DNA from: CBDFMG01 sp965221205 [NCBI: bacterium]
Lineage (GTDB): Bacteria; SM23-31
Reading direction: 5' to 3'
Length of the DNA stretch: 64,000 nt
Assembly (NCBI GenBank): GCA_965221205.1
Contig: OZ244870.1
Coordinates: forward strand, 3,534,001 to 3,598,000
Part shown: positions 29,389 through 37,950 of the stretch, in pieces
How positions within the stretch are numbered: position 1 is the stretch's first letter
Layout: the number at the start of each line of letters is the position of its first letter
Program-made: the position numbers and the translations under genes
Notes under the pieces: generated by a model
Database searches by the model: none
What the model saw: only the letters and a program-made list of their open reading frames with translations
What the model was told of the DNA's origin: nothing

Positions 29389-30012
29389 TTGACGAAGGTA
29401 TCAATATTTCATGTCCCTACAGTATTAGTTTGCACATTGTGTTTTTCTTGTGCCGGAACAAAAGCAAGAATTGCCGAATTGAATAAACCGGTAATTATTG
29501 AAAAAGGAGAAGAATATACTCCGGAAATTAAATTTAAAAAAGCAAAAGTAACGTACCATAACGGTAAGGAATTAAGACTCGACAATGTTATATTGAATCA
29601 GGATTCAGCATTACTGTTTGTTAGTGATACAATTAATAAATCCACCATTTCACTCTCAGATTTGCAGTCATTAGAATTGAGCAACTCTCATAAAGGAGCT
29701 CATGGAGCGGTAATTGGAGGATTTTCCGGTTTGTTGATTTCGGGACTTCTTTATGATTATAAGGATAAGGAAAATGGTAATAAAAATAGAGATGTTCCCT
29801 TTCCAGTAATTCCAGTAAAGGAGGGATTAGACTTTGCATATACATTATTGATAACATTACCATTAGGTGTTGGCCTTGGTTATTTTTTGGGTTCAAAATT
29901 TCAAAACTGGAAGGAATATGATCTCACTCCTAAAACACAAAATATGCAAAGTTTGTATTTTGATACCAATAAACAGATACTGCGATATGAATTGAAAATT
30001 CCGTTTCGATAA
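29389..30012 (+). CDS. Small lipoprotein of paralogous family A
   Basis: Unrecognised family. The TTG at 29389 is preferred over the GTG at 29359, because AGGGGAA lies just upstream and the product then starts directly with a lipoprotein signal (lipobox CFSC). A beta-rich domain follows (KAKVTYHNGKELRLDNVIL, SLSDLQSLELS), then two glycine-rich hydrophobic segments (GAVIGGFSGLLISGLLYD and LLITLPLGVGLGYFLGSKF) and an ending ELKIPFR. The gene at 31550 has the same layout and ending, so the two are paralogues. It follows the Vps62-like gene in the same direction. Confidence 0.65.
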   Translation: MTKVSIFHVPTVLVCTLCFSCAGTKARIAELNKPVIIEKGEEYTPEIKFKKAKVTYHNGKELRLDNVILNQDSALLFVSDTINKSTISLSDLQSLELSNSHKGAHGAVIGGFSGLLISGLLYDYKDKENGNKNRDVPFPVIPVKEGLDFAYTLLITLPLGVGLGYFLGSKFQNWKEYDLTPKTQNMQSLYFDTNKQILRYELKIPFR

Positions 30013-30034
30013 GTACGACATCAATAACCTTTGA

Positions 30035-30814
30035 ATGAAAAATAGTTATAAAAATTTGTGGAATAGTTTTTTGACTACAAATTTAATTATTGTGCAACTC
30101 GTTATATTTTTCCCGTTACTTTCTAGCGCCCAATTTGTATCAACTTCTGTTAGTGATAGTATCGATAGTTCTCTTTTAAAGAGGCCTGGTAATATTCAAG
30201 TATCATTTCACCAGCAGGAAAAACCTCCGCTTTATTACGACCGGTTAATCAATGAGGTCCTCATGGGAATGGCATCGGGTGTAGCTTTGGGCGCAGTGTT
30301 ACAGTTTATTCGTAATTTACCTGATAATTTTATAATTGGACCCTCTACAAGTATTATTAACTATAATTCAAAATTACAGGATATTACTTCAGTGCAGAAT
30401 TATACGAATATAGATAATATTCCCAACAATGTTAACCTGGACAGGAAATCCAAATTTGAAAGATATTTCCCATTTTACTTAGGCATGATTATCGGAAGCA
30501 CAGCTGCGGTAAACAAGATCGGCAACTTAGACAATGAAACAGGATCGTTATTGTGGACTATTACCGGAAGCACACTCATGGTTTTCGGTGGTCTTTACAT
30601 GGGAGATTGGGGATCGATACTTGGGCCACCCATCGGAGCAATGATAGCGTTTAATTTGACAAGAAAATTTGATTTTGAGAATGGATCTTCAATGATAGAA
30701 GTTAATGACGATAAAGTCAGTATAAGTTTTCCGAAACTTGATGTAGATTATATTCAGAATCAAACATCCGGGGATTGGTTATTAAGGACAAACATCTTAA
30801 AGATAAATTTTTAA
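30035..30814 (+). CDS. Small exported membrane protein of paralogous family B
   Basis: Unrecognised family. An N-terminal signal sequence (LWNSFLTTNLIIVQLVIFFPLLSSAQ) is followed by glycine-rich hydrophobic segments: EVLMGMASGVALGAVLQFI, FYLGMIIGSTAAVNKIG, SLLWTITGSTLMVFGGLYMG and SILGPPIGAMIAFNLTRK. The pattern resembles glycine-zipper proteins that insert in membranes. The gene at 30941-31507 has the same segments in the same order (IGSALGVLQAGKVQNQSGSS, GGPVFATVAYEISK), so they are paralogues. It begins 22 bp after the family A gene. Confidence 0.6.
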   Translation: MKNSYKNLWNSFLTTNLIIVQLVIFFPLLSSAQFVSTSVSDSIDSSLLKRPGNIQVSFHQQEKPPLYYDRLINEVLMGMASGVALGAVLQFIRNLPDNFIIGPSTSIINYNSKLQDITSVQNYTNIDNIPNNVNLDRKSKFERYFPFYLGMIIGSTAAVNKIGNLDNETGSLLWTITGSTLMVFGGLYMGDWGSILGPPIGAMIAFNLTRKFDFENGSSMIEVNDDKVSISFPKLDVDYIQNQTSGDWLLRTNILKINF

Positions 30815-30979
30815 GACGATAAAATATTTGCATTACTAATGCCTCTTTAATTTCAAATTTCATTTATAGTCGTACGGTCAATAGTATAGTTTTGAAATTG
30901 ATCACAGTGTGAGTGGATTTGGCTATGAAAATGGATCTGTTTGGGAAATTTGATGGGTAAATCCATAATTGGTGGTGAA

Positions 30980-31507
30980 ATGAAATATATTTCTTCTATA
31001 ATCGTGATTGGATCTTTATTAATATGCTGTTGTGTGATTGTACCGGGATCGATCCACGCCCAGTACGTATATAAAAGTGATCTTTTCCCCAACAATTGTG
31101 ACAGAGTGATTAACCACATCAATGCTGATACAATCATCCCTGCACACTATTATAATGAAGAAACGCCACCATCTGCTACGAAAAGTTCAATGATGAAGGC
31201 TGCAATAGGTCTGGGATATGAAATTTTACTCGGTGCATTTGGAACCATTCTTATTCTTGATCCATTTTGGCAGAATGATGAATTTACCAAATCGGGAAAG
31301 ATCGATCATCCGATTCAGTATGTATTCATGATTGGCAGTGCACTGGGTGTGCTTCAGGCTGGCAAAGTACAAAACCAGTCAGGTTCTTCATTGTTTACCT
31401 TTTTAGGTGGAATAACCGGCGTAATAGTAGGAAAACAAATAGGAAGTGCGGGAGTGTATCTGGGAGGGCCGGTATTTGCCACAGTGGCATACGAGATCAG
31501 TAAATAA
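30980..31507 (+). CDS. Small exported membrane protein of paralogous family B (second copy)
   Basis: The ATG at 30980 is preferred over the in-frame TTG at 30941 because it places a clean signal peptide at the N-terminus (MKYISSIIVIGSLLICCC ending SIHAQ). The mature part has glycine-rich hydrophobic segments (AAIGLGYEILLGAFGTILIL, QYVFMIGSALGVLQAG, FLGGITGVIVGKQIGSAG) matching the neighbour at 30035. It is shorter at the C-terminus, which lacks the charged tail of the first copy. It stands 42 bp before the second family A gene. Function unknown. Confidence 0.6.
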   Translation: MKYISSIIVIGSLLICCCVIVPGSIHAQYVYKSDLFPNNCDRVINHINADTIIPAHYYNEETPPSATKSSMMKAAIGLGYEILLGAFGTILILDPFWQNDEFTKSGKIDHPIQYVFMIGSALGVLQAGKVQNQSGSSLFTFLGGITGVIVGKQIGSAGVYLGGPVFATVAYEISK

Positions 31508-31549
31508 GTAGACACAAGTGTGCGAAAATATTGTCATAGAGGGAGATAG

Positions 31550-32158
31550 GTGAGATTGGATAAGATTGCTTTTTGGCTCATAATAGTGGTATCTCTCCAA
31601 TTGTATTCCTGCTCAACGGTGAAAACGATGAACGCCGGACCTGACGCGCAATTCCGGGAGATGTTGAGTGCCTCTGACGTGGACACACTACAATTCAAGA
31701 AGGTCGAGCTCATGCTGCAAAATGGCACAGCCGTCAAAGGTGAAAATGTGGTTCTCTCCAAATCAACAGGTACGGTATCTTTTTCCTATTTGGATAAGAA
31801 GTCCGTTTATCTCTTGAATGATATTCAGTCTCTACGATACAGTAATAAAACATTTGGAACTGCCGGAGGTGCTATTGGCGCAGTTGGAGGAGTTATAGTG
31901 TTAATAAATCTTTTGCGGGATAATGAAGCCGGTGAGTCAAGCGGTAGCGAAATTTCATTTGGTACTATTGACTTTAGTGCTATTGCAGGTATTTTCCTTA
32001 TCCTGCCTATATCGTTTGTAATAGGAAAATTCATCGGATCAAGAATACCCAGGTGGGAAGAACTGGATTTGAGAAGTTTAGATAAACCAAATCAGGAAAT
32101 GTCCATTAACCCGGTGAATAATATGGTACAAATAGAAGTGAAAATTCCGTTCCAATAA
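31550..32158 (+). CDS. Small lipoprotein of paralogous family A (second copy)
   Basis: GTG start with GAGGGAGATAG upstream. The lipoprotein signal has lipobox YSC. The body follows the first family A member: beta-rich VELMLQNGTAVKGENVVL and LLNDIQSLRYSN, glycine-rich GTAGGAIGAVGGVIVLINLL, a second hydrophobic stretch IAGIFLILPISFVIGKFIGS, PRWEELDL and the ending VEVKIPFQ-like (QIEVKIPFQ). It is the last gene of the A-B-B'-A' run and is followed by a terminator. Function unknown; an outer-membrane-linked glycine-zipper role is a guess. Confidence 0.62.
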   Translation: MRLDKIAFWLIIVVSLQLYSCSTVKTMNAGPDAQFREMLSASDVDTLQFKKVELMLQNGTAVKGENVVLSKSTGTVSFSYLDKKSVYLLNDIQSLRYSNKTFGTAGGAIGAVGGVIVLINLLRDNEAGESSGSEISFGTIDFSAIAGIFLILPISFVIGKFIGSRIPRWEELDLRSLDKPNQEMSINPVNNMVQIEVKIPFQ

Positions 32159-32272
32159 GTTTGGATTAGTAACAAAAATCTTCTGAAACGCAATAAGAAT
32201 CGACTTCGTAAGCGGCTGACAAAACGGATGGTGTTGGTTAAGTAACTTTTAATAACCATGTTAAAAGCATAG

Positions 32273-32304
32273 AGGCGGGATGCAATTCTTAATGTATCCC
32301 GCCT
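32273..32304 (+). terminator. Rho-independent terminator
   Basis: An AGGCGGGAT/ATCCCGCCT stem with a 14-nt loop, followed by TCTTT. It ends the A-B-B'-A' operon. From here to 32632 I see no gene. Confidence 0.75.
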
Positions 32305-32632
32305 TCTTTGTATACTGTGCAGCAATATAAAATCATGTATGGGAACGTGAGATAGAATTAAAATCATAGTAAATAAATGAGTACCCCTCTCTGAATCAGC
32401 CACATGCACCATTTTGCAGTGCAAATTATTGCACTATATTTCACAATGACTGAGTAGGGATAAATAGTAAGCTATTGTTTATTTACTTGTTATGATGTTG
32501 TAAAATCCCGATTATTACTGGAATAGTTTTTGCCTTCAATAATTAAATCTACGATATTGGATATGTGATAGGGGGTTAGCATATCTGGTGGAATGTATTT
32601 AATATTCTTTTGCATTTGGGGGATCAAATGAG

Positions 32633-33094
32633 ATGAAACGTTTAAATGTATGGTGTATACTTGCTTGTCTTTGCTTATTTTCAGTACTTAATTTTTGCAG
32701 CGAGATATTTCCAACGGAACCTGAAGAGTTCTCGAAAATTTAAATCCATTATACTTTAACTGTTGGATTTACAGGAGAAACTCTGAGGCTTGATATATTT
32801 GGCGACGGAACAGTTCAAACAACAGATTGGTCAGGAGAAGTTTCGCAGGGTATTGTGACTACTACTCAGCAGGATTCCCTCATTCAATTGTTCAGCAATT
32901 TTTCTCAGTATGATCCGGATTATTTCCCAGATGGAAGTATTTTTGATGGAGATCGTCATAGAATAGTCTATATATATGAAGGAAAAACCGAAACCGCTAG
33001 AGTGTATGCTCCACATAAAGCTAATATACCTGAATCTTTTCAGAATATTATTACCTATTTATATGATTTATTTATTCAATTGATCTTCAATTAA
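32633..33094 (+). pseudogene. Small lipoprotein gene with an in-frame TAA
   Basis: The frame begins MKRLNVWCILACLCLFSVLNFCSE, a lipoprotein signal, with GGGGGAT upstream. A TAA at 32741-32743 follows FSKI, and the same frame then continues for over 110 codons (HYTLTVGFTGETLRLDIFG, QDSLIQLFSNFSQYDPDYF) to a normal stop. A single base change would restore a protein of about 150 aa. The second part has the look of a small beta-rich exported protein. No family recognised. Confidence 0.65.
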
Positions 33095-33713
33095 CACACT
33101 AGTATGGAGAAAACGAGCATTTACAACGAGGAGAATTCCGTTGATTTTACAACAGGAATAGGTTTCAGGTTATTATAGTTATATGAAGCAGTAGTGAAGA
33201 TAAAGTGTGCAAAAATTATATTTTCAAGAGTAAATATGTATTTATTGAGAAATTATTAGTGTAATATGTTAGCAGCTTTTCTGGTAGGACGCGAACCTAT
33301 CCACACATTCCAAAAATATCCAATAACTACAATAGTTTACACTTACTTAACACATAGAATTGTGCCTAAAATTTAGATTTTTATTCTTAGTTGAAAAATA
33401 TTGGTTTTTGCTTTTGTAAAATAATTTCAAAAGGACTCTACTAATCTGAAAACTTTTACCAAGAAAAACTGTATCATAATATTGGATATTGGGTACAAAT
33501 TGCTCTGAGTCGATACATTAGCAAGAATGATAGATAACTTGCTTTATAAGCTGAAAGCCACAGCTGTATCCTGAGCACAAATACAAAGTATTTTAGTCCT
33601 TGGTATAAAGATAATATACAAAAAGATTTTTTCGGAGCTAAACTAATAAAGCATTCAGAATACTGGTTATGTGTGGGGAATAGTGTGGGGAATAAAAATT
33701 CTGCATAAAGCAA
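33095..33713. other. AT-rich intergenic with a possible tRNA 3'-end scrap
   Basis: No gene found. At about 33281-33303 the minus strand reads GGATAGGTTCGCGTCCTACC, which looks like a T arm of a tRNA, but no other arms can be folded. Further right (about 33639-33713) the sequence repeats the left flank of tRNA-Asp copy A, and two GTGTGGGGAATA units at 33670-33695 also occur next to the integrase stub at 27676. Confidence 0.4.
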
Positions 33714-33741
33714 AAGGACTTGGAATTCAATCTAAGTCCTT
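33714..33741 (-). terminator. Terminator of tRNA-Asp
   Basis: AAGGACTT paired with AAGTCCTT, with T residues beyond the stem in the minus direction. The hairpin is kept in both remnant copies (2024-2051 and 27536-27563), which shows that the duplicated segment includes it. Confidence 0.7.
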
Positions 33742-33753
33742 GTTTATATTGGG

Positions 33754-33828
33754 CGGGCTCGACGGGACTTGAACCCGCGATCTCCGGCTTGACAGGCCGG
33801 CGTGTTAACCAAACTACACCACGAGCCC
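33754..33828 (-). tRNA. tRNA-Asp (GTC)
   Basis: A complete cloverleaf on the minus strand: acceptor GGGCTCG with CGAGCCC, D arm, anticodon stem CCGGC/GCCGG around loop CTGTCAA with anticodon GTC, and T arm GCGGGTTCAAGTCCCGT. CCA is not encoded. It is the intact parent of the two half-copies and the presumed integration site of the elements to its left. Confidence 0.95.
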
Positions 33829-34055
33829 ATAGAATGTTTTCAATCAAATCGGAGGTTAAAACCATTCGAATTTGATCCGCATCAAGCACCGACATGACGC
33901 ATTTTTGCAAGCCTTAATATACTATCTTGATTGGAAAAAATCAATACTTTTAGTTCACTCATTATTGTTGCGGGAATTTTTGATGTGAGGAACCGTACCC
34001 ACAATTTCGTGTATCATTGACCTGCCCCTAATGTTTGGGCCATTATTTAAGTTAG

Positions 34056-34913
34056 TCAATTCATCGATATATTCATTGTTGTATTATCCATTGGCCTTGA
34101 GACCGAATCCGGTGGTATAACGGCCTCGGGGGCGGGTGGCCGGTATCTGAGGGCACTATGCGGTCTCTTATGATTATACTCATTTCGCCAGCGTTCCACA
34201 AGCACTTTTGCTTCGTGTAAGGTATCGAAGATTTCCCGGTTGAGCACTTCATCACGCAGTTTGCCATTGAACGACTCAATATACCCGTTCTCCCATGGAC
34301 TGCCTGGTTCAATATACAATGTTTTTACTCCCAGGCGCATGAGCCATGTCCGGACCGCTTGAGCAGTGAACTCTGTGCCATTATCACTTCTCAGGTGAAC
34401 CGGAACTCCTCGCTGCACGAACAGTGTTGCAAGATGTTCTATGACGTCATTGTGAGTCAGCCTCCTGCCTACCACAATTGCCTGACACTCCCGACTGTAT
34501 TCATCTAATATTGTTAACAAACGATAGCTCCTTCCCTCTCGGGTTCGTGCTTGCATGAAGTCATAACTCCAGACATGATCCCGGTACGCAGGTCGCAGCC
34601 GAATACACGAACCGTCATTGAGCCATAACCGTTTGCGCTTCGGTTGCCTCCGGGGAACTTTTAATCCTTCTCGACGCCACAAACGCTCCACTCTCTTATG
34701 ATTGACCTTGAAGCCTTCTGGCTGTAACAGTGCGGTAATTCGTCGATAACCATACCGACCATACTGCGTGGCCAACTCGACCATACGTTGCACGAACACC
34801 GGTTCATCCGCAGGAGAAATCGGGCGATATTGATGAGTGCTGCGCGGTACTCCCAACACACTACAGGCCCGGCGCTGCGAGATCTCGAGAGTCGTGCAAA
34901 GATGCTGCACCAC
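34056..34913 (-). CDS. IS3-family transposase OrfB (DDE integrase core)
   Basis: Catalytic half of the transposase. The rve core has VWSYDFMQARTREGRSYR with the first Asp, HLRSDNGTEFTAQAVRTW with the second Asp, and SPWENGYIESFNGKLRDEVLNRE with the Glu, so the DDE triad is complete. The N-terminal HTH_21-like part holds RACSVLGVPRSTHQYR and KVNHKRVERLWRREGLKVP. It is normally made as an OrfAB fusion by -1 frameshifting at 34940-34946; the frame is open from that site into OrfB (LLSPAKRREVVQHLC). Confidence 0.92.
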   Translation of the reverse strand: MVQHLCTTLEISQRRACSVLGVPRSTHQYRPISPADEPVFVQRMVELATQYGRYGYRRITALLQPEGFKVNHKRVERLWRREGLKVPRRQPKRKRLWLNDGSCIRLRPAYRDHVWSYDFMQARTREGRSYRLLTILDEYSRECQAIVVGRRLTHNDVIEHLATLFVQRGVPVHLRSDNGTEFTAQAVRTWLMRLGVKTLYIEPGSPWENGYIESFNGKLRDEVLNREIFDTLHEAKVLVERWRNEYNHKRPHSALRYRPPAPEAVIPPDSVSRPMDNTTMNISMN

Positions 34914-34933
34914 CTCCCGTCGCTTCGCCGGGC

Positions 34934-35221
34934 TCAGAAGTTTTTTGCATCAACCGCCAGAGTCTCATTGAGGATTTGAATATCCAACTCTTTCTCGGCA
35001 ACCAGGCGTTTCAGGCGAATATTCTCTCTCTCTAACGCTTTCAATCGTTTCGCCTGATTCACCCGAAGACCACCATACTCCTTTCGCCAACGATAATAGG
35101 TCTGCTCTGTAACCTCAATCTGGCGAGCAGCTTGTTGAACCGACTGACCTTGAGCGAGCAGTACTTCTGCCTCTCGAAGCTTGTGGATAATTTGTTCTGA
35201 TGTGTGAATTCTACGTGCCAT
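34934..35221 (-). CDS. IS3-family transposase OrfA (HTH protein)
   Basis: 95-aa DNA-binding half of the IS3 transposase. It has the helix-turn-helix SEQIIHKLREAEVLLAQGQSVQQAARQIEVTE with QTYYRWRKEYGGL, then a leucine-zipper-like RLKALERENIRLKRLVAEKELDIQIL. It ends at TGA directly after the A AAA AAC slippery heptamer, as usual for this family. The gene overlaps the region that OrfB enters by -1 shift. Confidence 0.92.
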   Translation of the reverse strand: MARRIHTSEQIIHKLREAEVLLAQGQSVQQAARQIEVTEQTYYRWRKEYGGLRVNQAKRLKALERENIRLKRLVAEKELDIQILNETLAVDAKNF

Positions 35222-35296
35222 TGATCTTGCTCCTTTCTTTTCAATCTAATCCCTGTACTAATATACTATCTGGATCAACTTTTGGGGGCAAGGTCA

Positions 35297-35597
35297 CACA
35301 ATCAAAAGATTCTCCTCGATATACATTAATCCCAATTGCAAAAGCAAATATTATAAGTAGAGGTATTAATAAAGAAATAACTCCTTTTTTAAATAGATTT
35401 AGTACCAAAAAAATCCCACTCAATAGTTCAATAGAAGGGATTAGTATTGTAATAAGATTATTGAAATTTTCAGGAATAATATTAAAAAGGTTGATCGTAT
35501 CACGAAATACAATCAAATTTGTCATTTTAATACTGCCAGAAATGACAAACATTACGCCAATAATAATTCTAACGATTATCAATATCATATTTATCAT
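35297..35597 (-). pseudogene. MauE/DoxX-like membrane protein, cut by IS3
   Basis: 100 codons of a four-helix-type membrane protein: IIVRIIIGVMFVISGSIKM, IELLSGIFLVLNLF and SLLIPLLIIFAFAIGINVYRG. It ends at GESFDC, where relatives continue with a CGC-type motif. After the Cys the reading frame runs into the IS right end. I see no secure continuation beyond the left IS end. The family supplies or handles redox partners in methylamine-dehydrogenase maturation and related thiol systems. Insertional inactivation is directly visible. Confidence 0.72.
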
Positions 35598-35754
35598 CTT
35601 TACATTACGAATTTTAATTGGAATAAATAAAACAACACATATAGCCTAGCATATATTTTTACATAAAAATTATCTCAATTTAATAATTGTATCAATAGAA
35701 TTGATTTCATGCAATAAAACATTTTAAATATCAAAATAGATGTAAATGTAGATG

Positions 35755-36635
35755 TCATTTTATTATTTTGTATTTGTTGATTGCAAAGGGATTTTGATCA
35801 TCTGATAAAAGCGTTTTACATAAGTTCTTATAGGTCATTCCAAAATTGTTTGATACAAATTTGTAAAGACTTGAGGAATGCATAAAGCCTAATTCTACAG
35901 CATATTTATAACAGTATTTAGAATGGTCATGATTGTGATTTCTCATCATTTTTATAAGTTTTTCGACTCTAACATTATTTATAAATTGTTTTGGTTTGAA
36001 ATCATATAAATAATAAAAAACATCTTCAAACATTCGGATTGAAATCTCGTTTTTTGTAGCAATCTCTGTAACATTATTATTAATCAAATCAGTTTCAATA
36101 TTTACTGGTTTAAAGAGGACTCGTTCAGCACCGTATGCCATAGCTCTTGCAATATTCTCATCATTCCCGTACCCTGTAACGGTCACCACTTTACATTTTC
36201 TGGTTTGTTGATTCGTTTTGATAAATTGACAGAGTTTGAAACCGTCTATCCCGGGCATCATCAGATCAAGTAATACGACGTCTGGAATTATCTGGGATTA
36301 TCATAGTTAAAAGTGCTCCTGCTTCAAATCCGTCATGTGCTATTGTTACATAGATGTTGTGCAGTGAAGAGCGGAGTTCATTATGCAATGGTATTACATG
36401 CAACCGGCTCATCATCAACAATCATCACTTTGTATCTTTTTTAAATAATGTCATCATCAAACGGGATGCTGTTCTCTTTCATGAATCGTACTAATTCATT
36501 CTTTGTTATTCTATGATGACCTCCAGGTGTTCTATAGGATTTCAGTTTACCTGTGTTGATCCATCTATTAACAGACATGAAGCTAGTATTGCACAATTCT
36601 GCTGCTTGATATGTTGAAAATACTTTTTGCTTCAT
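35755..36635 (-). pseudogene. Excisionase-type HTH plus response-regulator receiver, decayed
   Basis: The first part (36441-36635) is an intact-looking BldC/MerR-like HTH domain: STYQAAELCNTSFMSVNRWI, GKLKSYRTPGGHHRI. After a TAA the same frame gives KRYKVMIVDDEPVACNTIA, the start of a receiver domain. A +1 slip leads to ELRSSLHNIYVTIAHDGFEAGALL, and a short insertion (a near-duplicated CCAGATAATT) leads to DVVLLDLMMPGIDGFKLCQF with the phospho-Asp region. VVTVTGYG and VLFKPV complete the receiver, followed by a C-terminal helical region. Together these form one HTH-receiver regulator with a stop and two frameshifts. Confidence 0.78.
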
Positions 36636-37283
36636 ATCATCAAAAATCTTCCATTCTAGTTGTTATTATTAATTATATAACATAATTATCCCAATGCCAA
36701 GAATTTTTTAGGCACAACTTAGGCACAAATAAAATTTTCTTCTGATGAGTGTATATTATTGTTTTTATTAAGTTTAAAAAAGATTAAGGAATACATACGT
36801 TCGAGTCCTACCTGGATAAATTTTGATTGAGAGACCCCCAATTTTATTCAAACACCTTCCAGCCTAAACGGTTATTGTACACTGTAAACAAACCTTGCCA
36901 ATTCTTGCCAGTATCCAGTATACTGTGAATAATATGACATTGGTGACACTTTTGGAGAAATTTTAGAAGAGATAAATTGGGAAGTCATCAATCTATCAAA
37001 GCATAAGATTACTTCTTGATTTTTTACTTAGAAACTAGTACTTTTATTACCGTTACTAGGTGGAAGGTTATTGAACGAAAAATCTTTTAATAGTCAATAG
37101 TCAATTCTGAAGCAAGCTCAACAGTATTAATATTGTCCCGTATTTGTCCCGATAAGAATTCACTTTTATTAAAAATTACTGCAATTAACTTGAAATAACT
37201 AAAATTAATTCTACTTTAAGAAATCCGTATAAGTTATATTATTTAAATGATTTACGCTGTAACCTATTATCAGTAAATAATTT
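36636..37283. other. AT-rich intergenic, no gene seen
   Basis: No coding segment was recognised. At about 36799 the sequence GTTCGAGTCCTACCTGG resembles a tRNA T arm, but no complete tRNA folds around it; it may be another integration scar. Confidence 0.35.
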
Positions 37284-37320
37284 GCCGAAGCGGTGAAATT
37301 GGTAGACGCGCACGGTTCAC
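37284..37320 (+). pseudogene. tRNA-Leu 5' half (broken in the anticodon arm)
   Basis: GCCGAAG acceptor strand, a leucine-type D arm (GGTGAAATTGGTAGACGCG) and anticodon stem CACGG followed by TTCA, consistent with a tRNA-Leu(CAG) up to the anticodon. The anticodon 3' strand, variable arm, T arm and acceptor 3' strand are replaced by unrelated DNA. Inference: a recombination junction inside a tRNA gene. Confidence 0.65.
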
Positions 37321-37324
37321 GTCA

Positions 37325-37615
37325 TTGTGCGTGGTGTCGCCTCAGGTTCCATTGGAAACGCTACAGAAGCTCGTCGTCTACTTCCCAAGTACGCAGAATG
37401 AACATGCGCTTGACCCGAGCTACGAGTACACAGAGGCAGGACACGACCTAGAGAATGTAAAGGTCTTCAAGGACTTTCAGAAGATGGAAGGAGTTGGGCT
37501 TGTTGTCTCCGTTGGTGAGGAGCACATGTACTACGCGGCGATGAATTCAACAGGGTGTAGGTTGACCGCTCTAGGTGCTCAATATTGGCGACTTGCTAAG
37601 GAGAAAAAGCTGTAA
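37325..37615 (+). CDS. Hypothetical protein fragment
   Basis: No family recognised. The frame is open through the tRNA-Leu junction, so the true start was probably lost. It reads LETLQKLVVYFPSTQNEHALDP, VFKDFQKMEGVGLVVSVGEEH and CRLTALGAQYWRLAKEKKL, giving balanced protein-like composition with a plausible C-terminus. Base composition is more GC-rich than both flanks, suggesting imported DNA. A short open segment in another frame (AGDPAVAVLVREDGDLWVTLL) follows before 37743. Confidence 0.4.
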   Translation: MCVVSPQVPLETLQKLVVYFPSTQNEHALDPSYEYTEAGHDLENVKVFKDFQKMEGVGLVVSVGEEHMYYAAMNSTGCRLTALGAQYWRLAKEKKL

Positions 37616-37742
37616 ATCCTGAGGAACATAGGGAAATAAGCCATGCAGGCGATCCGGCGGTCGCGGTGCTTGTGCGGGAAGACGGCGACCTCTGGGTTAC
37701 TCTGCTAATGCATTATGTTGATTTCGCTCACTGGAGAATGCG

Positions 37743-37950
37743 ATGAAGATCAGAGATGAACATCTGTACCACGAGGCAGTTCTCAATCAGATTGCAGAAC
37801 ACCCGCGGTTTACAGCGATCAATACGCTAGAAGACCGGGAGGTCTGCTGTCTGACGTACAAAGAGCTAACGAATCTGCTGGAAGAACGTAGAACGGCTCG
37901 GGGCACAGGAAAAAGACCACTATCAACTGCTCATCACAGCGGGTTGCCTT
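37743..37950 (+). pseudogene. Conserved hypothetical gene fragment with frameshift
   Basis: Starts MKIRDEHLYHEAVLNQIAEH and continues INTLEDREVCCLTYKELTNLLEERRT, with the next piece KDHYQLLITAG one frame away. The product looks like the two ends of a larger soluble protein with the middle deleted. Beyond about 37950 the frame is only the antisense of the minus-strand gene at 37934-38101. Function unknown. Confidence 0.4.

Larger units (their letters stand above)
34018..35296 (-). mobile_element. IS3-family insertion sequence, apparently intact copy
   Basis: About 1279 bp with terminal inverted repeats TGACCTGCCCC (left) and TGACCTTGCCCCC (right, read inward). It carries orfA and orfB on the minus strand with a -1 frameshift signal A AAA AAC at 34940-34946, in the correct phase (GCA AAA AAC). 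It interrupts a MauE/DoxX-like gene on its right. I see no convincing target duplication. A deleted relative lies at 60741-61268. Confidence 0.88.

Noticed and set aside
33638-33910. 90-codon minus-strand frame overlapping the intact tRNA-Asp
   Set aside because: It runs through the tRNA and its terminator; no protein features.
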